Part shown: piece by piece, positions 53,371 through 61,049 of the stretch
How the letters are laid out: every line of letters begins with the position of its first letter
Position numbering within the stretch: position 1 is the stretch's first letter
Translations under genes and position numbers: made by a program
Source of the DNA: Pseudocalidococcus sp964653145
Lineage (GTDB): Bacteria > Cyanobacteriota > Cyanobacteriia > Thermosynechococcales > Thermosynechococcaceae
Direction: 5' to 3'
Length of the DNA: 64,000 nt
Assembly (NCBI GenBank): GCA_964653145.1
Contig: CAZZCG010000013.1
Coordinates: forward strand, 31,529 to 95,528
The notes under the pieces: generated by a model
Seen by the model: the letters and a program-made list of their open reading frames with translations, nothing else
What the model was told of the DNA's origin: nothing
Database searches by the model: none

Positions 53371-54063
53371 CTACAACAGGCCCCGATAGCGAATAAAAAT
53401 TAAAATTGCTGCCCAGGAACCCAACGCCACTTTGAACGCCACCAGAATGTTCAAAATTGGAATCATCCCGCCACTGACCAAGGTTCCCAACTCTCCCAAG
53501 GGCAGGGCCAGGCCCATTAAGGTTAACCCCGAGAGAACAATGAACACCAAAACCGAGATTTTTTCCCAGGTGGCAATATTCCAGCGTTGATAGAGATTCT
53601 GCATCCACACCGGAGAGGAGGTAATCGCCACCAGGCCAATGGCCGTTCCCCCCGCTACCCCCGCCGCAAAGCCTCCCCCGGGGCTGAGATGCCCGCGACT
53701 CGCCAAGTCAATACTGACCAACGCAGCAAGCGGCGCCCCCAACCGGGCCAAAACAATCGAAGGCTGATCATTAAACTGCTCAATCTGACTCAGGGGTTTT
53801 TCATTGGACATTAAGTAATTGGCCCCCATGATCGCCATGGTGAACACCAGCACCTCAAACACCGTGTCATAGAGCCGATTCCGAAAAATAATCCCCGTCA
53901 CCGCATTGGGCACCCCACTCTCCGCCACAATGGCTTTAACAATATCCAGGCCCGGATAATCCAAGCGGGGATTGGGCAACAGTAGCACCTTAATGATAAA
54001 AACCAGGGCCGTTAAACAATAGAGCCACTGCATGGGGGTGAGTTTCCAGGCCGGACGGGTCAT
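53371..54063 (-). CDS. mnhB: Mrp/Mnh antiporter subunit B
   Basis: A 230-residue membrane protein with the MnhB core YDTVFEVLVFTMAIMGANYLM and LASRGHLSPGGGFAAGVAGGTAIGL, the GGGFQ-type block of the MrpB family. A pre-domain of about 85 residues is hydrophobic (LYCLTALVFIIKVLLLPNP) as in other B subunits. It overlaps the DUF4040 gene by four bases and is the last gene of the operon. As part of the Mrp complex it takes part in Na+/H+ exchange across the inner membrane. Confidence 0.88.
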   Translation of the reverse strand: MTRPAWKLTPMQWLYCLTALVFIIKVLLLPNPRLDYPGLDIVKAIVAESGVPNAVTGIIFRNRLYDTVFEVLVFTMAIMGANYLMSNEKPLSQIEQFNDQPSIVLARLGAPLAALVSIDLASRGHLSPGGGFAAGVAGGTAIGLVAITSSPVWMQNLYQRWNIATWEKISVLVFIVLSGLTLMGLALPLGELGTLVSGGMIPILNILVAFKVALGSWAAILIFIRYRGLL

Positions 54064-54713
54064 CGGGTTTTCTCCATGGTCGGGATAGTACTTTCGGCAG
54101 CTTCCACGGGGGTTGGGGTGAGTTTAAGGCAAGTGTGATGAATCAAGGTGGGACTGATACTGGCCTGGAACAGTGCAAATAGGCGAGGGACTCGAATTAG
54201 GGTTTCAAAGGCCTGGGGAATCGCGGCCCCTGTGGGCATACAGATCCCATGAACTTCCCGTTGGGCTAAGGCTGATTTCAACTCCGGAATATCGTCGTAG
54301 GGCACTAACTCCAGCCGTAAATGGTAGGGGGCAATCACTTGGCGGTAGGCCGCGACAATTTCCGCAAAATGGGCCTGGTGCACCGGATCGCAAATGGACA
54401 AAGGGGCTGCTTCAGAATTCGGGGATTTTTTCGGGGCCTCTGAACACTGATCCGCCAATACCCCCAAGCGCATCACTAAAGACGACCGCACCGCCACCGC
54501 GTAGAGGGTAATGGACAACATTGTTCCCACCAGAGCTTCCGTTAAGGCCACATCCGCCGCGCCCAAGAGGGCATAAATCATCGCTGCAACGGCCCCTAAA
54601 ATTCCCCGCGTCACGAGAGCATAGTAGGGATTGGCCTGGAATACCACCATCCCCGCCGCCAATGGGAACAGAATCATTATCGTGGCAATGGTTGGGTCAG
54701 TCTTATCAAACAT
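54060..54713 (-). CDS. DUF4040 (MrpA C-terminal-type) protein with an extra C-terminal domain
   Basis: A 217-residue protein. Residues 1-85 contain three helices with ALLGAADVALTEALVGTMLSITLYAVAVRS, the DUF4040 unit equal to the C-terminal part of MrpA (MbhD). Residues about 105-200 form an additional hydrophilic domain (EIVAAYRQVIAPYHLRLELVPYDDIPELKSALAQREVHGI) that resembles one lobe of a periplasmic binding protein. Typical MrpA/MbhD modules lack it. So the standard large MrpA is replaced by this short protein. It overlaps mnhB by four bases. Confidence 0.7.
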   Translation of the reverse strand: MFDKTDPTIATIMILFPLAAGMVVFQANPYYALVTRGILGAVAAMIYALLGAADVALTEALVGTMLSITLYAVAVRSSLVMRLGVLADQCSEAPKKSPNSEAAPLSICDPVHQAHFAEIVAAYRQVIAPYHLRLELVPYDDIPELKSALAQREVHGICMPTGAAIPQAFETLIRVPRLFALFQASISPTLIHHTCLKLTPTPVEAAESTIPTMEKTR

Positions 54714-54715
54714 CG

Positions 54716-55009
54716 TTATCGGGCCTGGGGAGTATTACTAGGGGTCTGAGGAGTGGAGCAGTAGGCCAACACATAGCCTAAAACCGTGTTCCAAATGGCC
54801 AGGGAAATCAGGGCTAAAATCAGCAACGGCCACTCATCGGGGATTTTGATCAGCAAGCCGATGATGATCGTCAAGGAACCCAAGGTATCCGCCACCGACA
54901 ACCCGTGCAGCTTATAGAGAACCGAGCGTTTTGACAACAGGGGCCAAGTCCCCCAAAACCAGAAGATCAACCCCAGGCCAAAGCAGCCGTAACTCAGCAG
55001 ATCTAACAC
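54716..55009 (-). CDS. mnhG: Mrp/Mnh antiporter subunit G
   Basis: A 97-residue membrane protein with LIFWFWGTWPLLSKRSVLYKLHGLSVADTLGSLTIIIGLLI, the conserved MnhG block with the Y-x-R/K-L-H-x-x-S/T motif. It starts at GTG with GGAGGT six bases upstream, overlapping the mnhF stop by one base (TAGTG). It is a small subunit of the Mrp antiporter core. Confidence 0.88.
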   Translation of the reverse strand: MLDLLSYGCFGLGLIFWFWGTWPLLSKRSVLYKLHGLSVADTLGSLTIIIGLLIKIPDEWPLLILALISLAIWNTVLGYVLAYCSTPQTPSNTPQAR

Positions 55010-55323
55010 TAGCGACCTCCTTGATCGAGTTGAGACAGATTAGGTTGTAGGGCCATCTCGGCCTGGGAGGCAATCGCATCATTAATCCGCTTCACCACAT
55101 GGGCCAGCAACATTAAGGCTGCATTCCCAACACTGAGGATAATCACACCGACCACCCCAATCATCCAGTCATCCCGCAGTACCGACACCACCAGGATCAT
55201 CATTGAAGTTTTCGTGGCGACACTGGCAAAAGCCAACATTTTCTGCCAAACTTCCCCCTGCTTCCAGGCCACCCACATCGGGATCAACAGGGCTACCAAC
55301 ATTCCCCACAACACCCAAATCAT
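55009..55323 (-). CDS. mnhF: Mrp/Mnh antiporter subunit F
   Basis: A 104-residue protein with three membrane segments (WVLWGMLVALLIPMWVAW; MLAFASVATKTSMMILVVSVL; MIGVVGVIILSVGNAALMLLAHV), in the position between mnhE and mnhG typical for MrpF. The family sequence is weakly conserved, so the call leans on size, topology and gene order. It overlaps mnhE by four bases and mnhG by one. Confidence 0.75.
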   Translation of the reverse strand: MIWVLWGMLVALLIPMWVAWKQGEVWQKMLAFASVATKTSMMILVVSVLRDDWMIGVVGVIILSVGNAALMLLAHVVKRINDAIASQAEMALQPNLSQLDQGGR

Positions 55324-55724
55324 GGTTCATTCCTCAGAGTTGAATCGGGCCGCGCTAACTGATGCACCTCGTACCAGCCATCGTCACGATATTTGAGGAC
55401 AATGGTTTTCGGGGTAAAGGTAATCAGAAAAATATCTAAGAAAATCAAGCCAGGAGTACGATTGGGTCTAACCCGCTCCAAGGTGACTTCTTCCCGGTCG
55501 TGGGGGCTGAACATAATCTCAAAGGCTTCGATGTAGGCCTTTGGAATCGCCCAGATAATTTCCTTGATTGCCCCAATCCAGTCCTTGAGGTTGGATTTAA
55601 TTTGGGAACTGCGGGGCAAGACCAAGGCCACGACCACCCCAATGAAAATATTGGCCAAACTCAGATCCGAAGTCAGCAAAAACCAAATCGTCAGCCGAAG
55701 GGTTAAATCTAAAACACCAATCAT
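55320..55724 (-). CDS. mnhE: Mrp/Mnh antiporter subunit E
   Basis: A 134-residue protein with an N-terminal hydrophobic part (LRLTIWFLLTSDLSLANIFIGVVVALVLP) and a hydrophilic end containing RVRPNRTPGLIFLDIFLITFTPKTIVLKYRDDGWYEVHQL, the MnhE pattern (TPGTxx after a Lys/Arg-rich stretch). The start at 55724 makes a four-base ATGA overlap with mnhD; a start at 55739 is also open. MrpE helps assemble or stabilise the complex. Confidence 0.85.
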   Translation of the reverse strand: MIGVLDLTLRLTIWFLLTSDLSLANIFIGVVVALVLPRSSQIKSNLKDWIGAIKEIIWAIPKAYIEAFEIMFSPHDREEVTLERVRPNRTPGLIFLDIFLITFTPKTIVLKYRDDGWYEVHQLARPDSTLRNEP

Positions 55725-57166
55725 GCCCAGACCCCCCAAAACAGCAGCGTCAAAATAATGCTCATCAGGCCAATTAGTTGCTCAAAGCGTTCCAAAAAGA
55801 TTGGCAGCCGCCCGCACCAGCGCCGCACAATTAGTCCATAGGCCAACCAACCTAGGCCAATCACCAGCAGCGTTTCCCCCAATTTGGCGAGTTTATAGGC
55901 TGGCAAGTAAAACCCATTGCCCAACAACAGCCCTAGGAACAAAATCAGCAGCGCCACCCAGACGCCAACGGTTAACGGTTTTCCTGGGGATTCCGGCGAT
56001 TGCCAGGCCACGGGGGTAAAAATCACCTTGCTGAACACCAACACTGTCCCAAAGGCGGCTCCATTCATCCACCAATTGGCCCCACCCACCAGGGATTCCA
56101 AGGCCTCAACTTTAGCCCCATAACCTGCCAAAAGGGGAAATCCACAAATCGACAGAGCCGGCAATGTCATGGCGAACCAGAGGGGGGCCGAAATGGGGGT
56201 TTTGGCTAAATCCGGCAAATTTCGGGTGGGTAAGGCACCAGTGGTTAAAAATAAGCTGGCTTTGGCCAGACCGTGGGCGAGGGCATAGAATCCAGCCGTG
56301 GGTGGACTAATCAAAATAAAGCCAATTTGGGAGACAGTACTCAGGGCCAACAGGCGTTTAATGTCGGTTTCAAAGAGGGCATAGACCACCCCCAATAGCG
56401 CCGAAGCCATCCCAAACAGTTGCAACATCGGGGTCAGGGATTCAAACATCAACCCCAAACGCACCAAGGGAAAGATCCCCGCCTTGACCACCGCCCCCGA
56501 CAGCATCGCCGACACCGGAGATTCCGATTCCGCATGGGTGATCGGTAGCCACAGCCCGGAAATAAACACCCCCCCTTTGGTCAGCAACCCAAGAAAAATG
56601 AGGGCAATGCCTTCAATCGGGGCCTGGAGAAATCCACTAAAGGCAAAGGAATGGGTGGCTTGAAACACCAGCACTGCGCCCATAAGGTAGAACAACATCG
56701 CCACACTGCTGACAAACAGGTAGCGCATACTTACCCAAATGCAGCGTTCACTCCGGCCATAGGCAATCAACAAAAACGCCGACAGGGCAATGGTTTCCAG
56801 CCCCACATAGACCGTAATAAAGTCAGCACTGACAAAAATGGCATTCAGGCTACCGTGGAGAATCAACAACTGGGCATAGAAAAAAGCCGGTTTCCCCAAA
56901 GACCAGCAATAGGCCAGAACCGCCGCGCTGACTAGGGTATTGGTCAGAATAAAAAAGCTACTCTGCCGATCCACCATCAGGGTCACCCCAAAGCTATCCA
57001 ACAGCTCAACGCTGAAAGATTCGGGACTAAACAGAGCCAGGCAGCCATAGGCGAGGGAAGCCACCAGGCCAAGCACCACACAAACGCGATCCACCTTGGG
57101 CAAGACATAGCTTCCCAGGCCCAGAAATAGGGGCAACAATACCCAAATAATCGTTAAATCTCTCAT
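55721..57166 (-). CDS. mnhD: Mrp/Mnh antiporter subunit D (NuoN/ND4-like)
   Basis: A 481-residue protein with about 14 membrane helices, homologous to the proton-pumping subunits of complex I: VSADFITVYVGLETIALSAFLLIAYG, then LTKGGVFISGLWLPITHAESESPVSAMLSGAVVKAGIFPLVRLG, with the conserved TM Glu and Lys residues of the proton channel. It is the only large antiporter-like subunit in the cluster; an A subunit with its own ND5-like part is not present. Overlaps mnhC and mnhE by four bases. Confidence 0.9.
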   Translation of the reverse strand: MRDLTIIWVLLPLFLGLGSYVLPKVDRVCVVLGLVASLAYGCLALFSPESFSVELLDSFGVTLMVDRQSSFFILTNTLVSAAVLAYCWSLGKPAFFYAQLLILHGSLNAIFVSADFITVYVGLETIALSAFLLIAYGRSERCIWVSMRYLFVSSVAMLFYLMGAVLVFQATHSFAFSGFLQAPIEGIALIFLGLLTKGGVFISGLWLPITHAESESPVSAMLSGAVVKAGIFPLVRLGLMFESLTPMLQLFGMASALLGVVYALFETDIKRLLALSTVSQIGFILISPPTAGFYALAHGLAKASLFLTTGALPTRNLPDLAKTPISAPLWFAMTLPALSICGFPLLAGYGAKVEALESLVGGANWWMNGAAFGTVLVFSKVIFTPVAWQSPESPGKPLTVGVWVALLILFLGLLLGNGFYLPAYKLAKLGETLLVIGLGWLAYGLIVRRWCGRLPIFLERFEQLIGLMSIILTLLFWGVWA

Positions 57167-57498
57167 GGCAAATAGTGGCTTTCGATTTCGTCCAATTCCA
57201 GAGTGGGGTTATCTTTCGAGAGTTTCATCGCCGCAACAAGCATCAGGGCCTGGGTTGATAAGCCGATCACAATCGCAGTCAAAATCACGGCCTGGGGCAC
57301 CGGATCCGCATAGGTCACTGCTTGTTGGGCATTCAAAATCGGCGTAAATACCCCTGTCCGGGCAGCAATGTGGACAAAGTAGGCGATCACCCCCGTGCTC
57401 ATCACATCCAGAGCGATTATTTTCAGGAGAATATTCCGCTTCAGAATAATGCCGCAAAAGCCAATTAAGACCGTCAGTAAAATACAGACTTCGACCAT
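57163..57498 (-). CDS. mnhC: Mrp/Mnh antiporter subunit C (NuoK-like)
   Basis: A 111-residue protein with three membrane helices (CILLTVLIGFCGIILKRNILLKIIALDVMSTGV, then DPVPQAVILTAIVIGLSTQALMLV), the MnhC pattern with the DPxPQAxxLTAIVI block related to NuoK. It is the first gene of the mnhCDEFG-DUF4040-mnhB unit and starts 109 bp after the bicA stop on the same strand. It overlaps mnhD by four bases. Confidence 0.92.
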   Translation of the reverse strand: MVEVCILLTVLIGFCGIILKRNILLKIIALDVMSTGVIAYFVHIAARTGVFTPILNAQQAVTYADPVPQAVILTAIVIGLSTQALMLVAAMKLSKDNPTLELDEIESHYLP

Positions 57499-57607
57499 GG
57501 AATTAGTCCTCAGAACAGCAGACAGAACCCATTCCCAGGAACCTCAAAACCTGGGCAGCCATCATCCACGGGTGGAGAACAGGGCGGGAGAATGGGCTAA
57601 TCGGAAG

Positions 57608-59305
57608 CTACAGGCTCACTGGGGTGGGGGTCTCTGAGTCAGATTGCCCCCGATCTTCCAGCTTAGCGACCGCAGTTTTCAAGGCCGTTAATCGATCGGA
57701 AACGAGACGATCCGCCGTCACATAATTGAACAACCCCAGCCGCTCAAACCGTTTCAGGACTTTTTCACTCATCCCAACTAAATAGATTTCCAGGCCCTTG
57801 TCGGCAGCATCTTGAATCGCATTCTCAATCGCCAAGGAGGCCGTTACCCCCATCATGGGCACATCAGTTAAGTCCACAACCAAAACATCCGCCTCCCGCA
57901 TGGCATTGTGTTCCCTTGCGATCGCCTTTGAGAGACCAAAAATCATCGGCCCACTCAGGTAAAACAGGAGAATCCGACCCGAGGCCGCATCTAGGAGGGC
58001 ATTTTCCTCAGCGGTCAAACGGGCATCATCATCGGTATCAGAAATTAACTTCACCTCGGAGGATTGCAAGCTACTCAAGCGCTCAATGGTCAGGATATTG
58101 GCCACAAATACCCCAACCCCCACCGCCACGATTAGATCCACAAACACCGTCAGCAGCAGCACCCCATACATAATCAGGGAGCCCTTGACTGAGACTTTAT
58201 GGGAGCGCTTCAGGAAACTCCAGTCGAGAATATCAATCCCCACCTTCAGGGCAATCCCCGCTAAGACGGCCATGGGAATCGGTTGAGTAAAGCGAGCGGC
58301 TCCCAGAACAACCACCAGCAAAATCAATGCCCGCGTAATCCCTGAGAGTGCAGTTTGGGCCCCCGTTTGAATATTGACCACCGTGCCCATGGTTGCCCCA
58401 GCCCCTGGTAAACCACCACAGATGCCCGAGACAATGTTGCCAATCCCCTGGCCAATCAGTTCTTTGTCGGACTTGTGTTCGGTGCGGGTCAAGCTATCGG
58501 CAATCACTGCAGTCAGGAGGGTATCAATACAGCCCAACATTCCGAGCATCACGCCATCGACGAGCATCCGAGTAATTTGACCAGTGCTAAAGGTCGGCAT
58601 CACAAACTCGGGTAGGCCCATCGGAATTTCACCCAAGTCGCCAATCCGAGCCAGGCCGGCGTTTTGAAACAGAGTCAGGGATAAGGCGGTACCGACAATT
58701 AAGGCAATCAATTGTGGAGGCACAAGTTTTTTGACCTTTTTAGGGGTGAAGAAAATGATCCCCACCGTTATAGCCGCCAAAACCGTAGCGATTGGATCGA
58801 TATTGGTTAAAAGTTCGGGAATGGCCTGGACGGTACCTAAGACGCCTCCCTTGGGCGTGGCCTGGCCGAGAAAGGGGCCAATCTGCAAAATAATCAAAAT
58901 CACGCCAATCCCGGACATAAAACCGGAAATGACACTGTAGGGCATCAGGGTAATATACTTGCCGAGCTTAAAGACCCCAAAAATAATCTGAAAAATCCCC
59001 GCGATCATCACCACCGTAAAGGCCATGGCCAGGCCCTGATCCGGGTATTGCGCCGTCAAACTGGCTACGATTCCGGTCATCACCACTGTCATTGGCCCGG
59101 TGGGTTCAGAAATTAACGTCGGTGTTCCGCCAAACAGGGCCGCAAAAAAACCGACACAGACAGCCCCATACAGGCCCGCAATTGGCCCAGCCCCAGAGGC
59201 AACTCCGAAGGCCAAGGCTAAGGGTAAGGAGACAATTGCCGCCGTAAGCCCACCAAAGAGATCACCCCGTAAATTTCGAAAATGTATCCGATTTGTTAGT
59301 GTCAT
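57608..59305 (-). CDS. bicA: BicA-type Na+-dependent bicarbonate transporter (SulP family)
   Basis: A 565-residue SulP transporter. The start (TNRIHFRNLRGDLFGGLTAAIVSLPLALAFGVASGAGPIAGLYGAVCVGFFAALFGGTPTLISEPTGPMTVVMTGI) is the BicA wording rather than that of sulfate SulP proteins. About 12-14 helices are followed by a cytoplasmic STAS domain (about 435-545, SGRILLFYLSGPMIFGLSKAI...DVLVVDLTDVPMMGVTAS). BicA takes up bicarbonate with Na+ for the CO2-concentrating mechanism. The Mrp antiporter operon starts 109 bp downstream on the same strand and could supply the Na+ gradient. Confidence 0.92.
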   Translation of the reverse strand: MTLTNRIHFRNLRGDLFGGLTAAIVSLPLALAFGVASGAGPIAGLYGAVCVGFFAALFGGTPTLISEPTGPMTVVMTGIVASLTAQYPDQGLAMAFTVVMIAGIFQIIFGVFKLGKYITLMPYSVISGFMSGIGVILIILQIGPFLGQATPKGGVLGTVQAIPELLTNIDPIATVLAAITVGIIFFTPKKVKKLVPPQLIALIVGTALSLTLFQNAGLARIGDLGEIPMGLPEFVMPTFSTGQITRMLVDGVMLGMLGCIDTLLTAVIADSLTRTEHKSDKELIGQGIGNIVSGICGGLPGAGATMGTVVNIQTGAQTALSGITRALILLVVVLGAARFTQPIPMAVLAGIALKVGIDILDWSFLKRSHKVSVKGSLIMYGVLLLTVFVDLIVAVGVGVFVANILTIERLSSLQSSEVKLISDTDDDARLTAEENALLDAASGRILLFYLSGPMIFGLSKAIAREHNAMREADVLVVDLTDVPMMGVTASLAIENAIQDAADKGLEIYLVGMSEKVLKRFERLGLFNYVTADRLVSDRLTALKTAVAKLEDRGQSDSETPTPVSL

Positions 59306-59372
59306 GCCCTTGGTCTCAGAACCAAATAAATATTGAAATTAGCCAATAAAATTTAAAAACAGCATTTGTCAG

Positions 59373-59401
59373 AATCTATCACTTAATCTTAACCATAGAT
59401 T
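59373..59401. promoter_or_regulatory. Inverted repeat upstream of bicA
   Basis: AATCTA and TAGATT, separated by 17 bases, lie in the AT-rich leader about 70-95 bp before the bicA start. Inorganic-carbon genes are often controlled by LysR-type regulators that bind separated half-sites, so this may be part of such a site, but it does not match the consensus of a regulator I can name. Confidence 0.3.
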
Positions 59402-59481
59402 GTTGTTGGTTATAAGTTTATCTGATATTGATTTTCGTCATTGTTGCTAAAAGTAAATTTTATGAATCTAGGCTCCGGTTC

Positions 59482-60213
59482 TCAAGCTCGACCCCTGCGG
59501 GATCGGAATGGATAATACCCAAGGGCAAGAAAAATCAATCCGCACCAGGCCAGGCCCAGCACCGCGCCGTAGGGCATTAAAACCAAGGCCAGGGAATGTC
59601 CAGGTTCACCCATCGGTACCCCAATTGCCGTCAAGCCAAACAACCAACTGATGACCATAGCCCCCACCACCCCGGCAAAAATCATCGTCATCAGGGTGAT
59701 GGCTAAACTCCAGGCCCCGGTCAAGCCGGTGTGATGTAACTCATGGATGAGGGCTAAGGTGGCCATGCCAATGGGAAACCCAATCAGGGGTAGAACAAGA
59801 TCAAAGGCTGGCGGAAAAAATAAGCCCAGGCAGAGGATCAGAAAGCTTAAGCCGAGGCTGATAATCCCCACATAAAACCAAGGAATCCGCCTTCCCTGCA
59901 GAGTCAAGACCTGGGCCACAAGGCCAACAAAAAATAGGGTCAAGCACCAGGGAATCCAAAATTGACTAAAGACCGCAAAAATTGCCCCAACAACAGTCCA
60001 AAAAGCCGCCGCCGTTCCCAGGAGCCGTAGGCCCCACCCCCCCACCCCAGATTGAGTCAAAACCACTGGCATGGTGGTACTGCCAAGGCGAGCTAGAAAC
60101 AGGGGCGTAAACATTCCCGCGATCAGGGCAATGACGATCAAGAACATCGGCAACAACAGTAGTGGGAGTCGTTGTCCCAGCCATCGCCAGCTCCACCCAT
60201 TTTGAGATGCCAC
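59482..60213 (-). CDS. Hypothetical membrane protein
   Basis: A 243-residue protein with about six or seven membrane helices (LLLLPMFLIVIALIAGMFTPLFLA; LLGTAAAFWTVVGAIFAVFSQFWIPWCLTLFF; FYVGIISLGLSFLILCLGLFF; LVLPLIGFPIGMATLALIHEL; WSLAITLMTMIFAGVVGAMVISW; VLMPYGAVLGLAWCGLIFLALG). HELHHTG in a hydrophobic setting is notable but does not fit a complete metalloprotease motif (HExxH would need Glu in second place: HELHH does fit H-E-x-x-H). So a membrane metalloprotease-like site at about residue 162 is possible, though other members' features were not recognised. Confidence 0.5.
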   Translation of the reverse strand: MASQNGWSWRWLGQRLPLLLLPMFLIVIALIAGMFTPLFLARLGSTTMPVVLTQSGVGGWGLRLLGTAAAFWTVVGAIFAVFSQFWIPWCLTLFFVGLVAQVLTLQGRRIPWFYVGIISLGLSFLILCLGLFFPPAFDLVLPLIGFPIGMATLALIHELHHTGLTGAWSLAITLMTMIFAGVVGAMVISWLFGLTAIGVPMGEPGHSLALVLMPYGAVLGLAWCGLIFLALGYYPFRSRRGRA

Positions 60214-60268
60214 TGCCCAAAAGCCCCCAGGTCTAAACGATTTGCTAAAGACTATCCCCTCTGAACCT

Positions 60269-61036
60269 CTAACTCAGGCCCAACACCGGCAGGGTCAAGC
60301 CCACCAGCAGCAAAGCCTCTGTCCACTCTACCACCGCCCCATAGGTGTCCCCCGTATGCCCCCCCAGTTGCCGATTAAACCAGGCCCCGCTACCACAGCT
60401 GAGGATGATGCTCCAACCCAAAATGCCCACCAGACCTGGCCAAGCCCGCCAATTCAACCCCAAGGGCACCCCACAAATCACCATCAACGCCAACAGGCCA
60501 GGGAAGTAATCCTGGGGAAACCGACAGGTACTTTTGTGCAGTGCCCCTTTTCCGTCCGCCTTGAGATAGGGATAGTTGGCAATGGCCCACACCTGCCCCC
60601 AGCGTCCCCAGGCCAAAACAAAGGCCAAACTCCAAACCTGATCCGCGGAAATGGAACTCAGGGCCACAAGTTTCAGAGCCAAAATCATCACCGCCGCCAT
60701 CACCCCAAAGGCCCCAGTCCGACTATCCGCCATCACCAGCAACCGCCGACTCGGATCCAAAACCGCCAACCCATCCGCGGTATCCATGGCCCCGTCCAAA
60801 TGCAGCCCCCCGGTCAAGGCCACCCAAGCTCCCACCACTAGTCCCGCCCGCACCAAATCGGTCAAGCCCAGCACGGCCAACCCCCAGTTCAACCCGCCCA
60901 GAATCAACCCCAACAGAAGACCAATCCAGGGACACCAACGGGCAATTCCCGCCAATTCAATCGGCCAGGTTTTTGGTAAAGGTAAGGTTGAATAAAAAAC
61001 CAATGCCCCTAACCACTGCCGCCAAATCCGTGCCAT
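60269..61036 (-). CDS. cobS: Cobalamin synthase CobS (adenosylcobinamide-GDP ribazoletransferase)
   Basis: A 255-residue membrane enzyme. The diagnostic block is LTGGLHLDGAMDTADGLAVLDPSRRLLVMADSRTGAFG, with the Asp-rich motif D-G-x-x-D-x-x-D-G of CobS. It joins adenosylcobinamide-GDP with alpha-ribazole in the last steps of (pseudo)cobalamin synthesis. Other cob genes are not adjacent. It starts 13 bp after the M16 peptidase stop on the same strand, so both may be one transcript. Confidence 0.94.
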   Translation of the reverse strand: MARIWRQWLGALVFYSTLPLPKTWPIELAGIARWCPWIGLLLGLILGGLNWGLAVLGLTDLVRAGLVVGAWVALTGGLHLDGAMDTADGLAVLDPSRRLLVMADSRTGAFGVMAAVMILALKLVALSSISADQVWSLAFVLAWGRWGQVWAIANYPYLKADGKGALHKSTCRFPQDYFPGLLALMVICGVPLGLNWRAWPGLVGILGWSIILSCGSGAWFNRQLGGHTGDTYGAVVEWTEALLLVGLTLPVLGLS

Positions 61037-61049
61037 CGCTGTGTTGCCC

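Noticed and set aside
54173..54511. 112-codon rightward open frame opposite the DUF4040 gene
   Set aside because: Arg/Pro-rich shadow frame within the mnh operon; no sign of coding.
60242..60841. 199-codon rightward open frame opposite cobS
   Set aside because: Proline-, Gln- and His-rich shadow of a recognised gene; no family likeness.
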